A stretch of DNA of 64,000 nucleotides from Chryseobacterium rhizoplanae (GCF_900182655.1 NZ_FXTC01000002.1:663752-727751), one strand, 5' to 3'. Numbered from the stretch's first letter, positions 26,898 through 35,114 are shown. Program-made: numbers and translations. Notes: generated by a model not told the origin, from the letters alone.

Positions 26898-28358
26898 TTA
26901 CTTGCTCATTAATTTCCAGAGCTCATTAATTACTTCTTTGTCATCAAAATGATGTTTTACACCATTGATCTCCTGATAGGTTTCGTGGCCTTTTCCGGCA
27001 ACCAAAACAATATCTTTAGGTTCTGCAAATTTTATCGCCATCTTTATGGCTTCTCTTCTGTCCGGAATTGAAGTGTACTTGCTGAAGTTCTGAGGTTCAA
27101 CGCCTGCTTCAATTTCTTTGATGATCTGTGCAGGATCTTCTGTTCTCGGATTATCTGAAGTGATGATTGCCAATGTTGATTTTTTAGAGGCAATATTTCC
27201 CATTTCAGGTCTTTTGGAGTGATCTCTGTCTCCTCCGCAACCGAATACGGTGATTAATCTTTCGTTTTTGGTTCTTATGTCATTGATGCTGTCCAGAATG
27301 TTTTCCAATGCATCCGGAGTGTGGGCATAATCTACGATAAAGAAGATTCCACCATCAGATTTGAAGGTTTCAAATCTTCCGGAAACTCTTTTTAATTTGC
27401 TGACTGCCTGAAGAATTTCATCCTGCTCAAAACCAAGTTCAGCAGCAATCCCGAATACAAGCAGCAAGTTGTATACATTGAATTTCCCAGTCAGTGTTGT
27501 CCAGAATTCTTTTCCGTTAAAGTTTAACAGCATTCCGTTGAAATCTACTTCCAATAATTTACCGTGATAGTCTGCCATGGTTTTCAAAGCATAAGACTTC
27601 TTTGCAGCCTTAGTATTCTGAAGCATGACATTCCCGTTTTTGTCATCTACATTGGTGATAGCAATGGCTGTATCTTCTAATTGGTCAAAGAATCTTTTCT
27701 TTGTTTTTAAATATTCTTCGAAAGTTTTATGATAATCTAAATGATCATGAGTAAGGTTGGTAAAGCCCGCTATTTTGAAGTGTAATCCTTCAATTCTGTT
27801 TTGGGCGATTCCGTGTGAGCTTACTTCCATGAAAGCAAATTCACATCCTTTTTCTACCGCTTCTGCCAAAATCCTGTTAATGGTAATCACATCAGGAGTG
27901 GTATGGGTAGCGGGAATAATTTCTTCACCGATTCTGATTTCAACAGTGGAAAGCAATGCAGATTCATAGCCCAGGTTTTTGAAAACATCAAAAAGAAGGG
28001 TAGAAACAGATGTTTTTCCATTAGTTCCCGTAACGCCTATCAGCTTTAGTTTCTGTGAAGGGTTTCCGTAGAAATTGGAAGCAAGGTGGCCCAGAGCTTT
28101 AGATGCATCTTTTACCTGAATATAGGTTACATTTTCAACCAATGTTTCTGGAAATTCTTCGCAAACGATTGCTGCAGCACCTTTTTCAATAGCAGATGCA
28201 ATGAATGAATGCCCATCCACTACAGTACCTTTCATCGCAATATAAAGAGCGTTTTCCGTAACCTTTCTGCTGTCGATCACCAATTCTGTAACCTCACGGT
28301 TGCTATCACCGTGAATTTCCAGTACTGGGATTCTGTTTACTAATTCTGTTATAATCAT
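26898..28358 (-). CDS. murE: UDP-MurNAc-L-Ala-D-Glu:meso-diaminopimelate ligase MurE
   Basis: The ATG at 28356-28358 gives 486 residues; a TTG three codons earlier is less likely. The P-loop is GVTGTNGKTSVSTLLF (about 108-123). The DNPRTEDP motif predicts meso-diaminopimelate as the added amino acid, since DNPR distinguishes mDAP-type from Lys-type MurE, and fits a Gram-negative wall. The C-terminus has LVAGKGHETYQ. It lies 56 bp after ftsI. Confidence 0.96.
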   Translation of the reverse strand: MIITELVNRIPVLEIHGDSNREVTELVIDSRKVTENALYIAMKGTVVDGHSFIASAIEKGAAAIVCEEFPETLVENVTYIQVKDASKALGHLASNFYGNPSQKLKLIGVTGTNGKTSVSTLLFDVFKNLGYESALLSTVEIRIGEEIIPATHTTPDVITINRILAEAVEKGCEFAFMEVSSHGIAQNRIEGLHFKIAGFTNLTHDHLDYHKTFEEYLKTKKRFFDQLEDTAIAITNVDDKNGNVMLQNTKAAKKSYALKTMADYHGKLLEVDFNGMLLNFNGKEFWTTLTGKFNVYNLLLVFGIAAELGFEQDEILQAVSKLKRVSGRFETFKSDGGIFFIVDYAHTPDALENILDSINDIRTKNERLITVFGCGGDRDHSKRPEMGNIASKKSTLAIITSDNPRTEDPAQIIKEIEAGVEPQNFSKYTSIPDRREAIKMAIKFAEPKDIVLVAGKGHETYQEINGVKHHFDDKEVINELWKLMSK

Positions 28359-28413
28359 CTTTATCAATAAGGCTTGCCCTATTTTGTTTTAAATGTCCTT
28401 GCGGGACTTTGTT

Positions 28414-30405
28414 TTAATTTTGCAGAGACAAATAAATTCTCTGGTTTTTACTGATCGTTGTGCCTTCCAAAGGGAATTGTTCTTTAATTCTTCCTACTCC
28501 TTTATAGTCGACACGGTATCCTAAGTTTTCCAACTGCGGGATTACATTTTTACCGATTAATCCTACTACATTGGGCATTTGCTTATCATTGACTGCTACT
28601 TTTACATTAGGTTCTACCATTTTACTCAGGTTTACCTTTTTGTCTACAAGCATTTCTTTTTCAATATTCTGAGGTGTTTTCAGGAATGTTTTTCCTGCAA
28701 TTTCTTTAAATACCGGTGCCGAAACAGAACCTCCATAAAACCCTTTTGCTGTATTGGGTTCACTAATCATTACATAACAGGTATATTTTGGTGCATCTGC
28801 CGGATAGAAGCCTGCAAACGATGCTCGGTACTTCATTGGGCCAGGCAGCCAGTATTCAAATCTTGCGGTTCCTGTTTTTCCTGCCATTTTCAGGTTGGGA
28901 GTAAAGATGCTTCGTCCTGTTCCTTTTTCTACTGCTTTGGTTAAAGCGCTGGTCATCATTTTAATGGCTTTTTCAGAAGCCATTTTGTTTACCATTACTT
29001 CAGGCTTGGCGCTGTACATTACTTTTCCGTCTTTCATGATTTTATCAATGAATAAAGGCTTAAGCATTTTTCCTCCATTGGCTACTCCGTTGTAGAAGGT
29101 TGTCAGTTGCAGCAGGTTGATGTTGGAAGAGTATCCGTAAGAAATAGAAGCCAGCGTTGCGGCATTCCATCTTTTATTTTGTGGAGTTACGATCTTTGGT
29201 TTTGTAATTCCTGGAAGCTCAATGTCCATTTTGTCGAATAATTTCCAGCGTTTCAGGTGATCAAGGAAAATCTGGGGCTTTTCTGCATAATATTTTGTGA
29301 TCAGCTTTGAAGTTCCTACATTACTGGACTTCGCCAATACATCACTGATATCATATGTTCCTCCTCCGTGGCCGTCGGAGATTCTTTGTTTTGCATATAC
29401 CCAGACTCCGTTTCCTACGTTTACCGTTGTGTTTTCATCGATGAATCCATCATCCATTGCTGCTAAAAGCGAAATGGTTTTAAAAGTAGATCCAGGCTCG
29501 ATGTTGTCTTTCAGGGCATAGTTGTAAGAGTCTTCGTAATCTCCTGAATCTGTTCTTCTTAAGTTGACAAGAGCACGTACTTTTCCGGTCTCCACTTCCA
29601 TCACGATTACGGTGCCGTGTTTGGCCTCGAAATTAACCATTTGCTTCTCAAGAGCTGAGTGCGCAATGTCTTGAATTCTAAGGTCTAAAGTCGTATATAC
29701 ATCTTCTCCGTCTACAGGTTCCTGTACTTTCCAGAAGTCGATAGGTTTCCATTGAGAAGAATTGATTCTTTGTTCTAGTCTTTTTCCGTCAGTTCCTGTC
29801 AGGTATTTGGAGAAAGCGCCTTCCAATCCGGATTTAAGCTCACCGTTATCCATCCCAATGGTTCCGGCTCCGATTTCCGAAGTAGCCAATTCTCTTTTAT
29901 AATTTCGGTCAACAATAAACCCCCCTTTATTTTTACCCTTTTTGAAAATAGGAAACTTTCGGATTCTGTCATATTGATCGAAATCCAGTCCTTTTGCCAA
30001 TGTATAGTACTGGTTTTTCTTTTTCTTCTGCTCGTCAAATTTCTGTCTGAATTCTCCTCTGGATTTTCCGAACATTTTGCTCAATGAATCTGTAAGCGCT
30101 CCGATGTTGTTGGAGTACACTGTATCTTTCATCGTTTTGAAGTCAAGGTAGATGTCATACCGCATCACTGTGGTTGCGAGAATAGAGCCGTCAGACGCAA
30201 AAAGATTACCGCGGGCAGCCTTTAAAGTCGCTTCGCGGTAGTTTTTATTAATGTAATCGTCTTTAATTTCCTGAACATTGGTATTCTGAAGAATAACAAT
30301 TCTTGCCAAGAACATGACAAACACGCACAAAGCTACCACTGCAAAGAGGTAGCCCCATCGTAACGTTTTCTTACGTTTATTGTCGTATTCATTTTGCTTT
30401 TGCAT
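28414..30405 (-). CDS. ftsI: Septal peptidoglycan transpeptidase FtsI/PBP with PASTA domain
   Basis: The 663-residue class B penicillin-binding protein has one N-terminal TM helix (about 18-38), a PBP dimer domain (ARGNLFASDGSILATT) and a transpeptidase domain. The catalytic Ser306 lies in GSTFK, the second motif is SSN (360-362), and the third is KTGTA in MAGKTGTARFEYW. The last about 60 residues form a single PASTA domain (MPNVVGLIGKNVIPQLENLG), which enterobacterial FtsI lacks but Bacteroidota enzymes often have. Its start overlaps ftsL by 17 bp. Confidence 0.96.
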   Translation of the reverse strand: MQKQNEYDNKRKKTLRWGYLFAVVALCVFVMFLARIVILQNTNVQEIKDDYINKNYREATLKAARGNLFASDGSILATTVMRYDIYLDFKTMKDTVYSNNIGALTDSLSKMFGKSRGEFRQKFDEQKKKKNQYYTLAKGLDFDQYDRIRKFPIFKKGKNKGGFIVDRNYKRELATSEIGAGTIGMDNGELKSGLEGAFSKYLTGTDGKRLEQRINSSQWKPIDFWKVQEPVDGEDVYTTLDLRIQDIAHSALEKQMVNFEAKHGTVIVMEVETGKVRALVNLRRTDSGDYEDSYNYALKDNIEPGSTFKTISLLAAMDDGFIDENTTVNVGNGVWVYAKQRISDGHGGGTYDISDVLAKSSNVGTSKLITKYYAEKPQIFLDHLKRWKLFDKMDIELPGITKPKIVTPQNKRWNAATLASISYGYSSNINLLQLTTFYNGVANGGKMLKPLFIDKIMKDGKVMYSAKPEVMVNKMASEKAIKMMTSALTKAVEKGTGRSIFTPNLKMAGKTGTARFEYWLPGPMKYRASFAGFYPADAPKYTCYVMISEPNTAKGFYGGSVSAPVFKEIAGKTFLKTPQNIEKEMLVDKKVNLSKMVEPNVKVAVNDKQMPNVVGLIGKNVIPQLENLGYRVDYKGVGRIKEQFPLEGTTISKNQRIYLSLQN

Positions 30406-30754
30406 CTGTACTGTCCAGTTTTATTAGCAATTTGTGAGGGTGGTTTTCCAGGGTCATCAATGAATCCCGGGCGACCTCTTTCCCCAGCTCTGATTCCATT
30501 TTTACTTTGATCAGCTTACTCTGGGCGTAAGCGTTTCTAGATTTGTATTCTTCTGTTTCCTCCTTTAAGGCGTTTACAATTTTAATTTTTTTATTGACGA
30601 GATGGTTGGTATAAATCATGGCCATCATCAGTATAAACAACAGGAGAAAATACTTGTAATGTATTTTGATCTCATCACGGTTCAGAAAGTTTCCTTTTAT
30701 AATATCTATAAAAGTGAGTCTTTTCTGGGGGCGATTTGTTGTTCTTTTTGCCAA
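30389..30754 (-). CDS. ftsL: FtsL-like division protein
   Basis: This is a small bitopic protein placed exactly where ftsL belongs, between rsmH and ftsI. One TM helix (YKYFLLLFILMMAMIYTNHL) is followed by a periplasmic coiled coil (KIVNALKEETEEYKSRNAYA, then QSKLIKVKMESELGKE). I chose the TTG at 30754 (121 residues, MAKRTTNRPQKRLTF). A GTG at 30805 would add 17 residues that are encoded by spacer-repeat sequence. It recruits and stabilises the FtsQLB/FtsWI complex by family knowledge. Confidence 0.85.
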   Translation of the reverse strand: MAKRTTNRPQKRLTFIDIIKGNFLNRDEIKIHYKYFLLLFILMMAMIYTNHLVNKKIKIVNALKEETEEYKSRNAYAQSKLIKVKMESELGKEVARDSLMTLENHPHKLLIKLDSTDAKAK

Positions 30755-30760
30755 AGCTTT

Positions 30761-30819
30761 TTTATAATTGATTAATGATAAAAGATAATTGATATCGCTT
30801 ATCACTTATGATTTATCAT
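30761..30819. repeat. AT-rich dispersed spacer repeat (rsmH-ftsL junction)
   Basis: The ATTGATTAATGATAAAAGAT word and the following ATTGATATCGCTTATCACTT and ATGATTTATCATTTATA words resemble the other dcw spacers. Confidence 0.5.
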
Positions 30820-31713
30820 TTATATCTTTATTCCTGTTCTCATTTTAGCGCTTCTTGCTCTAGAGTTTTCTTCGATCTCCTGGTCATCAGGAATGATCGC
30901 TTTACTCTTTATCAATTCGAATGCCTTTTTATAATTTCCGTAGATATCTCTTTCCGGCTCTCCTTCGAACATTCCGTTTTTCAGGAATCTTTTTACCAAA
31001 CGGTCTTCTAAAGAGTGGTAAGAAATAACAACGAGTCTTCCTTCCGGTTTCAACACATTGTAAGCCTGAACCAGCATTTCTTTTAATACTTCAAGCTCCT
31101 GGTTAACTTCAATTCTTATCGCCTGAAAAAGCTGGGCATAGAATTTATTTACTTTATGAGGCGGAATATAGCTGAAAAGCTTTTTCAGATCCTCAGTAGT
31201 ATCTATGCTTTTTGTTTTTCTGTGATGAACAATTTCTCTCGCCAGTTTTCTTGCTTCTCTCAATTCTCCATAGTGATAGAAAAGATCTGCCAGTTCACTT
31301 TCTTCATATTCATTGATCACTCTTTTGGCATCAAGATTCTGCATTACATTCATCCTCATATCCAAAGGAGCATTGCTTCTTGTAGAGAATCCTCTGTCTG
31401 CTTCATCAAACTGGTGTGAAGAAACACCCAGGTCAGCCAAAACACCGTCTACCTGAGGAACTCCATACATCAGTAATGAATTTTCCAGAAACCTGAAATT
31501 CTGATTAACCAATGTAAATCTGGGGTCATCAATTGTATTTTTAAGTGCATCCAGATCCTGGTCAAAGCTGAACAATCTTCCTTTCTCAGAAAGTCTGCTC
31601 AAAATCTCCCTGGAGTGGCCTCCGCCTCCAAAGGTGCAGTCCACATATATTCCGTCAGGATTCGTCACCAAATCATCAACACTCTGCTTCAACAAAACGG
31701 GGTTATGATACAT
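30820..31713 (-). CDS. rsmH: 16S rRNA (cytosine(1402)-N(4))-methyltransferase RsmH (MraW)
   Basis: The 297-residue SAM-dependent enzyme N4-methylates C1402 in the ribosomal P-site. It starts YHNPVLLKQSVDDL; the SAM motif is YVDCTFGGGGHSREIL, followed by DLGVSSHQFDEADRGFS and the C-terminal VVISYHSLEDRLVKRF. Full length, second gene of the dcw cluster, 49 bp after mraZ. Confidence 0.97.
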   Translation of the reverse strand: MYHNPVLLKQSVDDLVTNPDGIYVDCTFGGGGHSREILSRLSEKGRLFSFDQDLDALKNTIDDPRFTLVNQNFRFLENSLLMYGVPQVDGVLADLGVSSHQFDEADRGFSTRSNAPLDMRMNVMQNLDAKRVINEYEESELADLFYHYGELREARKLAREIVHHRKTKSIDTTEDLKKLFSYIPPHKVNKFYAQLFQAIRIEVNQELEVLKEMLVQAYNVLKPEGRLVVISYHSLEDRLVKRFLKNGMFEGEPERDIYGNYKKAFELIKSKAIIPDDQEIEENSRARSAKMRTGIKI

Positions 31714-31762
31714 GCTTAATTGTGTTTTTTATTTAATACTATTAATTAATAACCTACTATCG

Positions 31763-32221
31763 CTATTCTTCGTCAAAAGAGCCCATCACATCTTCGGCAA
31801 GGCTTGCAAAATCAGCTTCATTGGTAGCAATTACCTTTTCATAGGCATCTTTGTCCCAAATCTCGAAGAGTTCTCCTGCGCTGGTAATCACAATATCTTT
31901 CTGAAGATTTGCAAAAACGGTCAGGTCTTTCGATATCTGTAATCTTCCTGCATTATCCAATTCTACTGTTTTTACTCCTGCCGTAAACATTCGTATGAAA
32001 TCAGCATTCTTTTTTATGAACCTGTTCAGTTTATTAATTTTGCCCATCAGTTTGTCCCATGCATTCATAGGATAGACTTCCAGACAGGGTTGGAACACAG
32101 ATCTCTTGACTACAAAAGCCTTGTCTTCGAAGTTTTCCATCTGTTTAATTAAAGATGAAGGAACTTTTAAGCGGCCCTTGTCGTCAATTTTACACTCATA
32201 TGTCCCAATGAAATTTTTCAT
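31763..32221 (-). CDS. mraZ: Transcriptional regulator MraZ
   Basis: The ATG at 32219-32221 gives 152 residues starting MKNFIGTYECKIDDKGRLKV, the family N-terminus; an upstream frame extension to 32260 runs through the operator region and was rejected. Two SpoVT/AbrB-like (MraZ) domains follow, the second with VELDNAGRLQIS. MraZ represses or tunes its own dcw operon by binding TGGGN-type repeats, and such repeats are present just upstream. Confidence 0.95.
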   Translation of the reverse strand: MKNFIGTYECKIDDKGRLKVPSSLIKQMENFEDKAFVVKRSVFQPCLEVYPMNAWDKLMGKINKLNRFIKKNADFIRMFTAGVKTVELDNAGRLQISKDLTVFANLQKDIVITSAGELFEIWDKDAYEKVIATNEADFASLAEDVMGSFDEE

Positions 32222-32227
32222 TTGGGA

Positions 32228-32235
32228 CAAATTTA
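32228..32235 (-). promoter_or_regulatory. Putative -7 element (TAAATTTG) of the dcw operon
   Basis: Minus-strand TAAATTTG lies 6 bp upstream of the mraZ ATG, so the transcript would begin at or next to the start codon. An additional promoter further upstream is possible. Confidence 0.4.
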
Positions 32236-32243
32236 TATAATAA

Positions 32244-32270
32244 TTTCCAAAATTTCCCACTTTTTCCCAC
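32244..32270 (-). promoter_or_regulatory. MraZ operator repeats
   Basis: On the minus strand GTGGGAA occurs at 32270-32264 and 32260-32254, with a degenerate third copy TTGGAAA at about 32250-32244. The units are exactly 10 bp apart. MraZ proteins bind tandem TGGGN-type repeats with one-turn spacing upstream of their own gene; this array has the right sequence, spacing and position. Confidence 0.75.
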
Positions 32271-32463
32271 TTTTTGACTCAATGTTAATAAGTTTTATCA
32301 GAGATTGAATTTCAATAATGTAAAATACTGATATGAAGATAGTTGCTGAGAGTGTTATTTAGCCCATAATAAAGCGTGTTTGAAAAAAAAAGTTAAAAAG
32401 GAGAATATTATATTATTTTTATCTTAAATTAGGATAATCAAAATTTTTTTGAGGTTTAATTTG

Positions 32464-32471
32464 TATTTTTG
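32464..32471 (+). promoter_or_regulatory. Putative -7 element (TATTTTTG) of the alpha/beta hydrolase gene
   Basis: TATTTTTG lies 22 bp before the ATG at 32494. The TTG at 32449 lies upstream of this element and is therefore not the translation start. Confidence 0.5.
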
Positions 32472-32493
32472 CAAGGCTTTATTAAGGCGTTTT

Positions 32494-33255
32494 ATGATAT
32501 TTAGTACAAAAAAAGAAAAGAAATATTCCTATGTAGAAGCGGGAGAAGGACATCCATTAGTGCTGTTGCACGGGTTAATGGGTGGTTTGAGTAATTTCGA
32601 TAAAATGGTAGATTTTTTTTCGGAAAGAGGCTTTAAAGTATACGTTCCTCAATTGCCGATCTATGATCTGCCGGTACTCAATACGAATCTTACCACTATC
32701 GCAAAATATATTATCAAGTTTATAGAAAGTCATATTTCTGGTCCGGTTACCATTATGGGAAACTCAATGGGAGGGCATGTAGGGCTTATCTTGACTTTAG
32801 CAAGACCTGATCTGGTGAAAAATCTTGTGCTTACAGGAAGTTCCGGATTATATGAAAGAACTTTCGGGGACAGTTTTCCAAGGAAAAATGACCGGTCTTA
32901 TATCAGAAAGAAAACGGAAGAGGTTTTCTATGATCCAAAGATTGCGACAGAGGATCTTGTAGATGAAGTTTTTGCGGTGGTAAATGACAGAATGAAAGGA
33001 ATAAAAACAGTAATGCTGGCAAGAAGTGCCATCAAACACAATATGCTGAACGACCTTCCGAAGATTACGACACCTACGTGTCTGATCTGGGGGAAACAGG
33101 ATAATGTAACTCCTCCGGAAGTAGCAGAAGACATGCACAAGTTTATTCCGAATTCAGATTTATTCTGGATAGACCATTGCGGCCATGCAGCCATGATGGA
33201 GAAACCAGATGAATTCAATGAAATCCTGTACAACTGGATAAAAGATAAAGTTTAA
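32494..33255 (+). CDS. Alpha/beta-fold hydrolase
   Basis: The ATG at 32494 gives 253 residues. The oxyanion-hole motif is LLHGLMGG, the nucleophile elbow GNSMGGHVG (catalytic Ser), a likely acid Asp in WGKQDNVTP and the catalytic His in DHCGHAAMMEKP. All triad members are present, so it should be an active esterase, lipase or related hydrolase; the substrate cannot be deduced. It is divergent from the dcw operon and followed by a terminator. Confidence 0.92.
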   Translation: MIFSTKKEKKYSYVEAGEGHPLVLLHGLMGGLSNFDKMVDFFSERGFKVYVPQLPIYDLPVLNTNLTTIAKYIIKFIESHISGPVTIMGNSMGGHVGLILTLARPDLVKNLVLTGSSGLYERTFGDSFPRKNDRSYIRKKTEEVFYDPKIATEDLVDEVFAVVNDRMKGIKTVMLARSAIKHNMLNDLPKITTPTCLIWGKQDNVTPPEVAEDMHKFIPNSDLFWIDHCGHAAMMEKPDEFNEILYNWIKDKV

Positions 33256-33273
33256 TAAATACATCATAAAATG

Positions 33274-33305
33274 ACCATTAAGAGCTTTTCTTAATGGTTT
33301 ATTTT
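33274..33305 (+). terminator. Intrinsic terminator after the hydrolase gene
   Basis: ACCATTAAGA (33274-33283) pairs with TCTTAATGGT (33289-33298), a 10-bp stem with a 5-nt loop, followed by TTATTTTT. It overlaps an ATG at 33294 that is in frame with engB and so argues for the later engB start. Confidence 0.75.
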
Positions 33306-33323
33306 TCTAAAATACATTCAACA

Positions 33324-33947
33324 ATGATTATCAAGACAGCAGAGTTTGTAAAGAGCAGCGGAAAATGGCAGGAATGCCCTGAACCTAATATTCCTGAATA
33401 TGCTTTTATCGGAAGATCAAACGTAGGAAAGTCATCATTGATCAATGCAATGATGAACCATAAAGACCTGGCCAAGACATCACAGACTCCGGGAAAAACC
33501 CAGCTGATCAATCATTTTTTAGTGAATGAAAATTGGTACCTTACGGATTTACCGGGCTACGGTTATGCAAAGGTTTCAAAAGTTCAGCGAAAGGATTTTG
33601 AAAAGCTGATCACGAATTATATTCTGAACAGAAGAAATCTTGTCAACCTTTTTGTATTGGTAGATATAAGACACACTCCACAGAAAATTGATCTGGAATT
33701 TATCCAATGGTGCGGAGAGAGTGGAATACCTTTTTCTATTGTATTTACTAAGTCTGACAAACTAAAACCAAACGTTGCTATCAAAAACGTTGAAGATTAT
33801 AAAGCTGAGCTTCATAAAACCTGGGAAGATCTTCCTGAACTGTATGTGACCTCAGCAGAAAAGAAAGAGGGCGGAGATAACATTCTTAATTTTATTCAAA
33901 AGACCAATGAGTTTTTAACCAATAATAATATAAGTTTCGATGAGTAA
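33324..33947 (+). CDS. engB: Ribosome biogenesis GTP-binding protein EngB (YihA/YsxC)
   Basis: The ATG at 33324 gives 207 residues beginning MIIKTAEFVKSSGKWQECPE. GTPase motifs: G1 GRSNVGKSS, G2/switch TPGKTQ, G3 DLPGYG and G4 TKSDK, with SAEK near the end as G5. EngB acts in assembly of the large ribosomal subunit. An upstream ATG at 33294 lies in the terminator hairpin and was rejected. The end overlaps the following acetyltransferase gene by 8 bp. Confidence 0.95.
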   Translation: MIIKTAEFVKSSGKWQECPEPNIPEYAFIGRSNVGKSSLINAMMNHKDLAKTSQTPGKTQLINHFLVNENWYLTDLPGYGYAKVSKVQRKDFEKLITNYILNRRNLVNLFVLVDIRHTPQKIDLEFIQWCGESGIPFSIVFTKSDKLKPNVAIKNVEDYKAELHKTWEDLPELYVTSAEKKEGGDNILNFIQKTNEFLTNNNISFDE

Positions 33948-34386
33948 TATTATCTGGAAAATCAAAACGTTTGATGAGTTCACCGTTCCTGAATTGTATT
34001 CAATACTGAAAGCACGTATAGACGTTTTTGTTATTGAACAGAATTGTCCTTATCCTGATCTGGATAATTATGATCAGAAAGCGGTTCATATCTGGGCTGA
34101 AGAAGACGGACAGGTGCTTGCATACTGTCGTGTTTTTGATAAAGGAATAAAATATGATGAAACTTCCTTCGGCAGAGTTCTGACAACAGAACAGGCGAGA
34201 GGTAAAAGTCTGGGAAAACAGCTGATACAATATGCCGTAGAAACCATAGAAAACCGTTTTCACACTTCTGAAATCAAAATATCTGCACAGGATTATCTTT
34301 TAAGATTCTATGGTGGGTTCGGATTTATAGATACGGGCAAGAAGTATCTTGAAGATGATATTCCGCATACGGAAATGATAAGATAA
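33940..34386 (+). CDS. GNAT-family N-acetyltransferase (ElaA-like)
   Basis: The 148-residue protein matches the ElaA-like GNAT group: ELYSILKARIDVFVIEQNCPYPDLD near the N-terminus, followed by AYCRVFDKG, the acetyl-CoA loop FGRVLTTEQARGKSLGKQL and SAQDYLLRFYGGFGF at the end. The acceptor substrate is not known. Translation is probably coupled to engB through the 8-bp overlap. A strong terminator follows. Confidence 0.93.
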   Translation: MSNIIWKIKTFDEFTVPELYSILKARIDVFVIEQNCPYPDLDNYDQKAVHIWAEEDGQVLAYCRVFDKGIKYDETSFGRVLTTEQARGKSLGKQLIQYAVETIENRFHTSEIKISAQDYLLRFYGGFGFIDTGKKYLEDDIPHTEMIR

Positions 34387-34389
34387 TAA

Positions 34390-34419
34390 AAAGCGAAGAG
34401 AAAAATCTTCGCTTTTTTT
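34390..34419 (+). terminator. Intrinsic terminator after the acetyltransferase gene
   Basis: AAAGCGAAGA (34390-34399) pairs with TCTTCGCTTT (34406-34415) with a 6-nt loop and T7 tail. Confidence 0.9.
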
Positions 34420-34454
34420 ATATATGATGTGTGTTTTTAGTTTTTTAAGTAGTG

Positions 34455-34757
34455 CTAATTGCATCCGGAACAGTATGACCTGTCAACATATTGTTTACTG
34501 TTTCCGGTATAATAATAACAGCCTCCTCTTGATCCTACATAAAGCTTATTTCCGTTATAAGTACAGCCTTTGCTTGATGAGTAAAAGGATTTTGATCTTT
34601 TTGAGTCGGAACTGCTTTTACTCTTCTTTTTTGCTTTTTTCTTTTGCTTTTTAGAATATAGTTCTGTTTTGGAAGTGATACCGGTTGTTGTTGCTGTGAA
34701 GCTTGCCGGTAGTATTAGTCCTGCGGCCAAGAGGGTAGTGAAAAGTAATTTTTTCAT
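34455..34757 (-). CDS. Small secreted basic protein with PBCV basic-adaptor-like repeat
   Basis: The 100-residue protein has a Sec signal peptide (MKKLLFTTLLAAGLILPASF), then a Lys/Ser-rich linker (about 35-62) and a C-terminal Cys/Gly/Tyr-rich segment (LYVGSRGGCYYYTGNSKQYV). The pattern G-x-R-G-G-x-Y-Y-x5-K-x-Y-V resembles the short basic-adaptor domain first described in chlorella viruses and now found in many bacterial secreted proteins. Four Cys in the mature part could form disulfides. The role is unknown. Confidence 0.7.
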   Translation of the reverse strand: MKKLLFTTLLAAGLILPASFTATTTGITSKTELYSKKQKKKAKKKSKSSSDSKRSKSFYSSSKGCTYNGNKLYVGSRGGCYYYTGNSKQYVDRSYCSGCN

Positions 34758-34790
34758 GATAATTATAATTTTTTAAGTTGTTAATTTAAA

Positions 34791-34820
34791 TCCAGCGATC
34801 ATTAGTTTGATCGCTGGGTA
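34791..34820 (-). terminator. Hairpin terminator of the 56-aa gene
   Basis: CCAGCGATCA (34792-34801) pairs with TGATCGCTGG (34808-34817), a 10-bp stem. On the minus strand the tail is ATTTAAATT, only moderately T-rich. Confidence 0.55.
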
Positions 34821-34824
34821 GAGT

Positions 34825-34995
34825 TTAGGCGTACTGAATTAACTCCCATGTAACAGCGTTACCGCTATAGGGAGGCATTGTATTGCCTTCAGAAATAGGG
34901 GCTGTTGTAGATGGATTTCCAACAACTTTCCATACTCCTGATTCAGGACATTTTTCTCCTGTCCTTGCTTTTGTTCCTAATGGTTTTTTTGCCAT
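34825..34995 (-). CDS. 56-residue protein with CPESG and MPPY motifs
   Basis: ATG at 34993-34995, stop TAA at 34825-34827. The sequence reads MAKKPLGTKARTGEKCPESG, then VWKVVGNPSTTAPISEGNTM and PPYSGNAVTWELIQYA. The G-x-x-C-P-x-S-G-x-W pattern followed by G-x-x-M-P-P and a terminal W-x-L looks like a compact beta fold and not a random peptide, but I cannot name the family. It has its own promoter with the shared palindrome (35050-35069) at the same spacing as two other promoters nearby, tying it to the ATPase operon. Function not assigned. Confidence 0.72.
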   Translation of the reverse strand: MAKKPLGTKARTGEKCPESGVWKVVGNPSTTAPISEGNTMPPYSGNAVTWELIQYA

Positions 34996-35022
34996 GCTAA
35001 ATTTTTTATTGGTTTAACATTT

Positions 35023-35030
35023 CAAAAGTA
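35023..35030 (-). promoter_or_regulatory. -7 element (TACTTTTG) of the 56-aa gene
   Basis: Minus-strand TACTTTTG matches TAnnTTTG. It lies 19 bp downstream of the palindrome and 27 bp before the ATG. There is no TTG at -33, as expected for an activator-dependent promoter. Confidence 0.7.
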
Positions 35031-35049
35031 TAACGCTCATAACTCTGAT

Positions 35050-35069
35050 CCTTACGGGAATCCGTAAAT
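35050..35069 (-). promoter_or_regulatory. Palindromic operator, copy A
   Basis: The plus strand reads CCTTACGGGAATCCGTAAAT; the 16-bp core TTACGGGAATCCGTAA is nearly fully palindromic. The same 20 bp, with only the central bases reversed, occur at 39591-39610, and a one-mismatch core at 42550-42565. In all three the first T of the -7 TTTG is 24 bp from the promoter-proximal edge, which puts the site centre near -43. Confidence 0.75.
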
Positions 35070-35114
35070 GAAAAAACTTTCAAAGAGTTTGTATATAAAT
35101 GTTGTAAATGATTC

